Notes under the pieces: model-generated | The model's input: only the letters and a program-made list of their open reading frames with translations | What the model was told of the DNA's origin: nothing | Database searches by the model: none | Part shown: positions 58,199-64,000 of the stretch, piece by piece | Numbering within the stretch: position 1 is the first letter of the stretch | Layout: each line of letters begins with the position of its first letter | Assembly: GCA_028023455.1 (NCBI GenBank) | Contig: JAQFVV010006474.1 | Coordinates: forward strand, 1,197,501 to 1,261,500 | DNA: 64,000 bases | Origin: Epiperipatus broadwayi | Taxonomy: Eukaryota; Onychophora; Udeonychophora; Euonychophora; Peripatidae | Direction: 5' to 3' | Translations under genes and position numbers: made by a program

Positions 58199-58487
58199 TA
58201 TAAATAAAAATAATTCTTAAAAGTTTTGTTTTAATTTACTTTTAGCACTGTAATAAAATAGATTTTGAAAATTCAGAATTATTTGAAAGTAGATTGTAAT
58301 GCCTGAATAAATTTTTATTTTGATACTCAAAAGCTAATAAAATATCATCTAAAAATTCAAATTTTATTTATAATTTTTAAAATACAACAAAAACATTATT
58401 TCTGTGATTAAACAAAATGATATTTTTAACCAAGTACAAATTTTGGCCATACATTACTGGCTTCTCTTGATTTACAATCTTCTAAAC
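58199..58487. other. AT-rich DNA, nothing recognised
   Basis: Spacer between element C and the hAT relic. Confidence 0.5.
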
Positions 58488-58541
58488 CAGTGTTTCCCAA
58501 TATGTGTGTTTTAATGTATTTGTGACATAAGAATTTCTCAG

Positions 58542-58805
58542 GTGTCTTGGCAAAATATCAGAAAATATACTAAAATATTAATTAATACAAGCTTTCTAAA
58601 ATTAAAAAATACATTAAATCTAGAAAAAAGCTGTTACATAAAAAGTTATAATTTAAGTTGGAAATCTTGCATAGGAATTTGTACTGATGGAGCAAAATCT
58701 ATGAAAGGTTTAATAAAAAAATTTATTGCTAAAGCTTAAAGAATGCAATCCAGATATTATTTTGACTCATGTTTTTTTTATCTTGAAATAGTTTAGTTTC
58801 TAAAT
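58542..58805 (+). pseudogene. hAT transposase fragment, middle part
   Basis: WKSCIGICTDGAKSMKG is the ZBED5/KIAA1586-type hAT motif around a catalytic Asp (C-x-x-CTDGA-x-x-M-x-G). After a frameshift near 58738, KECNPDIILTH continues it. It ends at the insertion site (SKCTDD). Confidence 0.7.
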
Positions 58806-58813
58806 GTACTGAT

Positions 58814-59930
58814 GATAGTGGTCGATTAGACACACATGCCACTTGATGGCATTATTTAGGTGCTAAAACACAAATGCCATTTATGTGGCCCAATTATTTA
58901 TTGTGAAACAACACTATTTTCTAAAATGGAGTAATTACATTTTTAAATTACATTATACATTTCATCACGTGTTGACATTTTTCAAACTACTTTTAAACAA
59001 TTTATAAACCAACATTATTTTCTAAAATGGAATATTTACAGTTTTAAATTACATTATAAATGTCTGTGCATAGTGCTGGAATGTGCAGGACTGAGGATCA
59101 ATGTTTTTGACAATCCAAAGGATCATCCAAAAGATACATTACTCTGATCAAACAAACATTACAATTTTCCAAAAAAACATGCAATTCTAGTTGTATTGTA
59201 ACTGCTCTTTATATGCAAAAAAAAGAACACTATTATAAGCATTATGGGATGACATTCTGTGAAGTATTTGTAAACAATTTATGAAACAACATTATTTTAT
59301 AAAATGTAAGAATTAAATTTTTCTGAAATCAAATAATTACATTTTAAAATTACATTACAAATGTCAGCATATAGCACTGCAATGTGCAGGGGCAGGGCCA
59401 GGGACTTATTTTTTGACAATCCAAAGGATCATCCTAAAAATGCAGTAATGTGATAAAACCAAGCTTCTGATTTTCAAAACAATGTGCAACATCAGCCATT
59501 TAATTTGTCTCATAGCTGTTCTCCCCAAAATGTGCATTTTCACATGAATTCTATGAAATTATGCTTGTCACTACACTTTTGCAATTTTTTTCATATTCCA
59601 AGCTATGTAGGGAAATGTGGCAATGGGCTTACAATTATTACTATGTAATACTACATTAGGTAGGATATAAGATCATTATTTCAAACTCAGATTATAAGAA
59701 TTATGGTCAGTTGAAGGTAGTGTTCTGTGAAATGTGTGCATTTGCATAGCATCATGAAGCACATCAGCGGGCTGCAATATTTATGTGCAATGCAATATAA
59801 TCCTGCAATGGCTAAGATGAACATAACTGTTCTATAGGCTGGAAACTTTGGGCCATGTAAATGGCATTTTTATGTGTTTAGCACATAAACAATGGCATAA
59901 AGCAGCATGTGTGTCTAATCAACCAGTACT
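58814..59930. mobile_element. Non-autonomous hAT-like element nested in the hAT relic
   Basis: GTACTGAT (58806-58813) and GTACTGAC (59931-59938) are an 8-bp target duplication with one change, the hAT length. The ends are long inverted repeats of about 80 bp sharing GATTAGACACACATGC and TGCCATT-AT-TGGCCCA. The 1.1 kb interior has no coding sequence but two or three copies of a 260-bp-spaced block (AACATTATTTT-TAAAATG...GACAATCCAAAGGATCATCC, near 58905, 59005 and 59275). Confidence 0.75.
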
Positions 59931-60560
59931 GTACTGACAATGATTTGCAAATTGTTCTGAAGCGGGTCATGAAAATGATCAATTTTATCAAAAGTAAACC
60001 TCAAAAAAATCACATATTTTCTAAATTATTTGAAGCTATGGAATAAGATTATTGAGTACTGTTATTGCACACTGAAGTGTGATGATTATCAAAAGGCAGG
60101 ATTTTATGAATTGTGCAGAGAGTTGCTTGTTGCACAGTGATTATTTGAATAATAAAGCATGGTGTTCAAAGTTGGTATTTCTGGCAGATTTGTTTGAATC
60201 ATCTGAATAAACTAAATTTAAGCTAGCAAGAAAAACAAAAAAAAATTTGGGTATCAACTGGAAAAATTAAGTCATTTAATGATAAAGTAGGTATGTAAAA
60301 AGGATAATAAGAAAGCAGAAGCCTAGATATGTTTCTCATAAAGTCAAAAACTAAATATGATAAGATTTTAATGTTAATAACATGACAATAGATGAAAAAA
60401 TGAACATTGTTTTCCATCTGTGAATGCTCACAAATATGACTGTATTACAAATCCTTTCTTAACTAACAAAAATTCTGACCAATCTTTAACTGTATTGAAA
60501 GAAGAAGAATTCACAGAAGTAAGAAATGATAGAAATTTAAGGGAGTTCTGGTAAGATACA
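59931..60560 (+). pseudogene. hAT transposase fragment, C-terminal part
   Basis: Pieces in ZBED5 order: LQIVLKRVMKMINFIKSKPQ, then LLLHTEV (the region of the second catalytic residue), a worn stretch, then FPSVNAHKYDCITNPFL and LTVLKEEEFTEVRNDRNLRE. Stops (for example after FEAME) make it non-functional. The hATC dimerisation end is not seen. Confidence 0.6.
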
Positions 60561-62225
60561 TAAGAACTGACAATTTATTTTATAATTCTACTTAAAATAG
60601 ACAATCTATTAATACATGAACTGAGCTAGTATTTAATATTAAGGGCCCTAGAATCAATTTAATATTCAAGATTAATATGGTTATGTACGTAGATATTGAG
60701 TTATTTGTAACAATACTTTATATATGTGTGTTACATGTTAATGTTAACAATCTGTCATAGAGTTAAAATAATAAATAAATTTGTAACTCTAATCTTTGTT
60801 TATTTGTTTATTAATTTTATGTATTAAATGCCAGCTAGCAATCTTTTTTTTTAGTTATAGTTTCTCATTTTTAAATGCCAATACCCTTGATTAATTAATA
60901 AATCTCTGTAAATAAAAGCTGATGAGAGAAGTGGGACATTTTAGTCTCCATTATTGACTTCATGGCAGACACTTTGTGGACACTTTCCATTAAGCACTGG
61001 CGCTCAGAAATAACACAAATAAAAAAAACTGCTTCTAGTCACAATTCACTCTGACATTATATATAAGTCGCATTCTTAAGAGTAGATTAACCAGGAAATA
61101 TAATCAAGTTTTCTAACACATTTCTCGTTGAATTAGAAAAAAAAAGCACAATTTGATTAATCATATATGCTTGTAAATAGAGTATATAAAAGTATATGAA
61201 ACTCAAAGATGACATAAAAAACGGTACAATACAGATATTTAAAACTAATAAATAAAAATAGTTTAGTATATAAGACAATTACCTTGTCCTATATATATAT
61301 TAAAGGAAAGATTTTCATGATTAAATATGAACATATATTTAGGATTTGTTCTTGCACATATTTTTCTGTTATTAAATAGCATCACCTGATGTTTTAACCA
61401 ATTTAAACCAGCTATCAATAATGGGTATTTAAAAATATTGTATGGGGACCCTAAAACAAAATCAGACTTTAATTTAAAACATCTGTAATATCTTTGAATA
61501 ATCACTACTTAGTAGTCAACATTTTAAAGTAGTGAACCTCTACACCCTTTTATTATTTTTTTAAAAAGACTCATTGATTAGTTAAAATAAGTAATAAATA
61601 ATATCTGTTTTACTTGACAGTATTAATTCTTGCATTTTAAGGTAGAAAATAAAAAGTACTAAGAAACTTCCATATATTTGATTGGATTCAATTTAGCTAA
61701 TCATTCATTCAACCCCAGATTTTATACCTGATCATAGATTTAGCAAACAGATTAGTTGGCCGTTATGCATTGCGTTTACAAAGTAAACATAAGATTATAT
61801 TTACATATATTTAATACTAAAAAATAAGAACAACGTAGAATATGAGTCAACTACTCTGTTTGATATAAATTTAGCTTTACTTAATGATAATATTTATAAA
61901 AAATTAAATCGAGATCGCATTACGTATTTAGAAAAGACAAATTCAACTTCACTTCGGATTTAAACCCAGATTATAATAATTTATGCAGTAATTACTATTT
62001 TTTAAAAAATGCTGAAATAAACTAAAACACAAAACCATAATAATTATCATTTAAAGCAGCTGATTGGCCAGATGAGAAAGATGTTAAAAGTCTTTTGCGT
62101 CGTAGTAGTCTATTGAATATTTAATTTTATATTATTATATTTATCCAATTTATAAGTTCATTTTTTTTAATCAACGCTTATTTTAAATACAGAAAACTTT
62201 TTATTCTTTTTTCATATGTCATAGC
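60561..62225. other. AT-rich DNA, nothing recognised
   Basis: Short open frames at 61087-61278 and 61263-61505 (minus) have no recognisable motif. Confidence 0.5.
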
Positions 62226-62310
62226 ATCTGCCGGGAGGCGCACCCGCAACAACCGTCTGCAACCACTGCTTGTTTGCAAGGCAGCTGCGCTAACCTCTCG
62301 GCTAACAACG
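62226..62310 (-). repeat. tRNA-like sequence (tRNA-derived SINE or tRNA pseudogene)
   Basis: The minus strand has TTAGCCGAGAGGTTAGCGC, a strong A box/D arm, then CTGC...GCAG as an anticodon-like arm around TTGCAAA. A T-arm-like CGGG-TGCGCCT-CCCG replaces the usual TTCGANN loop. It is far more GC-rich than its surroundings. The altered B box and lack of a matched acceptor stem argue against a functional tRNA. Confidence 0.5.
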
Positions 62311-64000
62311 CTTTACAATAGAAAACTTTTTATTCTTTCATCATTCTAAACAATTATTATCAATAACAGTTATAAAGAATAATCTCAGTAATTTATTAGT
62401 GAGGAGACCAATTTGTCAATAGATTTAGTTTAACATTTAAAATCAAAGTTTGACAAAAAAGAAGCGAGAAAAGTTGTTCTGCCTGTCTGCTTCTAAAACT
62501 GATTAGTATTCATGATTAGATTTCTTGCAAATTGAAATTTAAGATGCTGCAAAAGTATTGTTCTTTGAAAGTACACTGATAGTGGATCTTCTATTATTTT
62601 CGGAAAAACATGCTACTGAACTGGCAAATGATAAATTGTTACATAGTTTTTATTAAATACAATAATCATAAAAATAAAAGTTCACTGAATCGTAAAATAA
62701 ATATCTTACTGCCGTCTTATTATAAAAATAAAAGAAAAATTCTGCAATATAAAAAAATGTAAATTTTATTTCAAAACACCACACATTAAACAAAAAGAAG
62801 CAGAAAAAAACTTAACAAATGTAATGAAAGAATAAAGATGAACAACAACTGTCAGTGGAATTGTCAATAAAAAAAGGATTATATAAAAAAAATATACTTT
62901 AGATCATTTTAAAATAAGAATATTCAAAAACATTTCATGAAAAAAAAAAAAATCAATTAATATTTAAATAAAAAATAAACAAATGAAAGTATATTTGCGT
63001 TGCTAGATTACAATATATACTAGATTTTTATTCAGAGACAATTCTCATTTATAGGCAATAGTAAAAACTTGTTCGTTGGCAATTGTTTGTCTCTGCTTGT
63101 CATCTCTTTAGGACATTTTATTCTGGACATTTCACATGTATAATTATTGTTAAAACAAAATCAGAATTCAAACAATATTATAAGTACAATGACCAGCAAG
63201 TAACTACCATATGCTTTGTATGGAATAGTAACAACTCTAGTAATCGAAGCTTCCACATTCTACTAACCCCAAAAACCATACCTATGATAGAAGCCAGAAT
63301 AAAAACTGCTCATAAGAGTTGGCAGTGTTAATACCATTAGTGACATAGGACATAAAAGTAATTAACCATAACAAAACCAATGATCAGATAATCATCAGAT
63401 ACATTGAAATTAAAATATATAAATAGTCATTTTACACGTCTGCCACGTGCTGAGCAGTTGATACTTTTGGCTTGTTGAAATTCACAGCACTTGAAAAGTT
63501 GGCATTTCTATGTTTACAAATAGTTTGAAATGCTTTAATGGTTAATTATTTTATGTTAAACTATAGATTATTAATTCACAATAATTTAAAGATGAGTAGA
63601 AATTATCTCTACCTTACTATTAGTCTGTTTTAAAAGTGGTTCTGTATATACATTTGTGCACCATTTGAGGTTTAACCTAAATAATATCACTTTTTAGATA
63701 TCATCTTTACAAGATCCAAGTTAGTGTATATGAAGTTAAGTTGAGTATTTACATATATACAAACAAAACAATAATAAAGATAATAACATAGTAAAATGAT
63801 AAATAGTATAATTTACTCTGCAATTAATTATGCAGATGGTGTAACTTTTATATAATAACAGATTTGAGAAATTACACAGCTCATCATTCACTAAAAGAAA
63901 TGAATAAATTACAAAAAATAGTAACAAAGTAAAAAAAAAAGTGTTATAAAATGATTAAAATACTGAGAAAATAAAAATGCTATATAATAGACAATGATTA
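62311..64000. other. AT-rich DNA, nothing recognised
   Basis: No motif in the short open frames at 63083-63331 and 63736-63927. Confidence 0.5.

Larger units (their letters stand above)
58488..60560 (+). mobile_element. hAT transposon relic (ZBED5-like), interrupted
   Basis: CAGTGTTTCCCAA at 58488-58500 is a typical hAT/Charlie terminal sequence. It is followed at once by transposase-derived coding pieces either side of a 1.1 kb insertion. I did not find the matching right terminus, and stops and frameshifts are frequent, so this is an old deleted copy. Confidence 0.6.

Overview
This window looks like a gene-poor stretch of an AT-rich invertebrate animal genome. There are long (AT)n tracts, Penelope-like retroelements (PLEs) with GIY-YIG endonucleases, hammerhead-ribozyme repeats, an RTE-type LINE, Ty3-like Gag elements, Tigger/pogo and hAT relics and tRNA-like sequences. 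A lophotrochozoan, most likely a cephalopod mollusc, is my best guess; this is inferred from repeat style, not from a host gene. I found no host gene I can support. Almost everything recognisable is mobile DNA.

Layout. 0-15.5 kb: AT-rich unique-looking DNA with small elements. These are a 0.4 kb hammerhead-bearing retroelement with 14-bp target-site duplications (3.1-3.6 kb), a foldback with a decayed hammerhead beside a PLE relic (5.1-6.4 kb), two Tigger-like DNA transposon remnants in opposite orientation (7.3-8.6 and 13.6-14.6 kb), a foldback carrying a well-preserved minus-strand hammerhead (10.4-11.1 kb), and an inverted pair of decayed hammerheads (14.8-15.5 kb). 15.5-22.1 kb: LTR element A, with near-identical 1.9 kb LTRs, a perfect tRNA-Lys1,2-type primer binding site and a broken gag but no pol. 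22.1-28.9 kb: an RTE-type LINE split inside its endonuclease by a 3.5 kb TGTAACC...GGTTACA insertion. 29.1-33.6 kb: an inverted PLE dimer (RT motif YVDD plus GIY-YIG) bracketed by copies of a hammerhead repeat.

37.6-39.7 kb: solo LTR of family C. 39.8-40.4 kb: a second inverted PLE fragment. 40.5-48.2 kb: LTR element B on the minus strand, with 2.6 kb LTRs and an intact 398-aa Gag but no pol. 48.2-49.0 kb: 3' end of a different LINE. 49.3-52.9 kb: (AT)-centred palindromes, a tRNA-like head and an (AAT)n array. 52.9-58.2 kb: element C with two 2.25 kb LTRs and a 0.73 kb non-coding interior. 58.5-60.6 kb: a ZBED5-like hAT transposase relic interrupted by a non-autonomous element with an 8-bp duplication. 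The last 3.4 kb is featureless apart from one tRNA-like sequence.

The most interesting themes are: (1) two sequence families of hammerhead ribozymes, repeatedly arranged with PLE fragments as inverted dimers; (2) LTR elements of three or four families, all inserted in ATAT or (AT)n; (3) two unrelated-LTR elements encoding only a related Gag; (4) a leader hairpin in the family C LTR with a compensatory base-pair change between copies.
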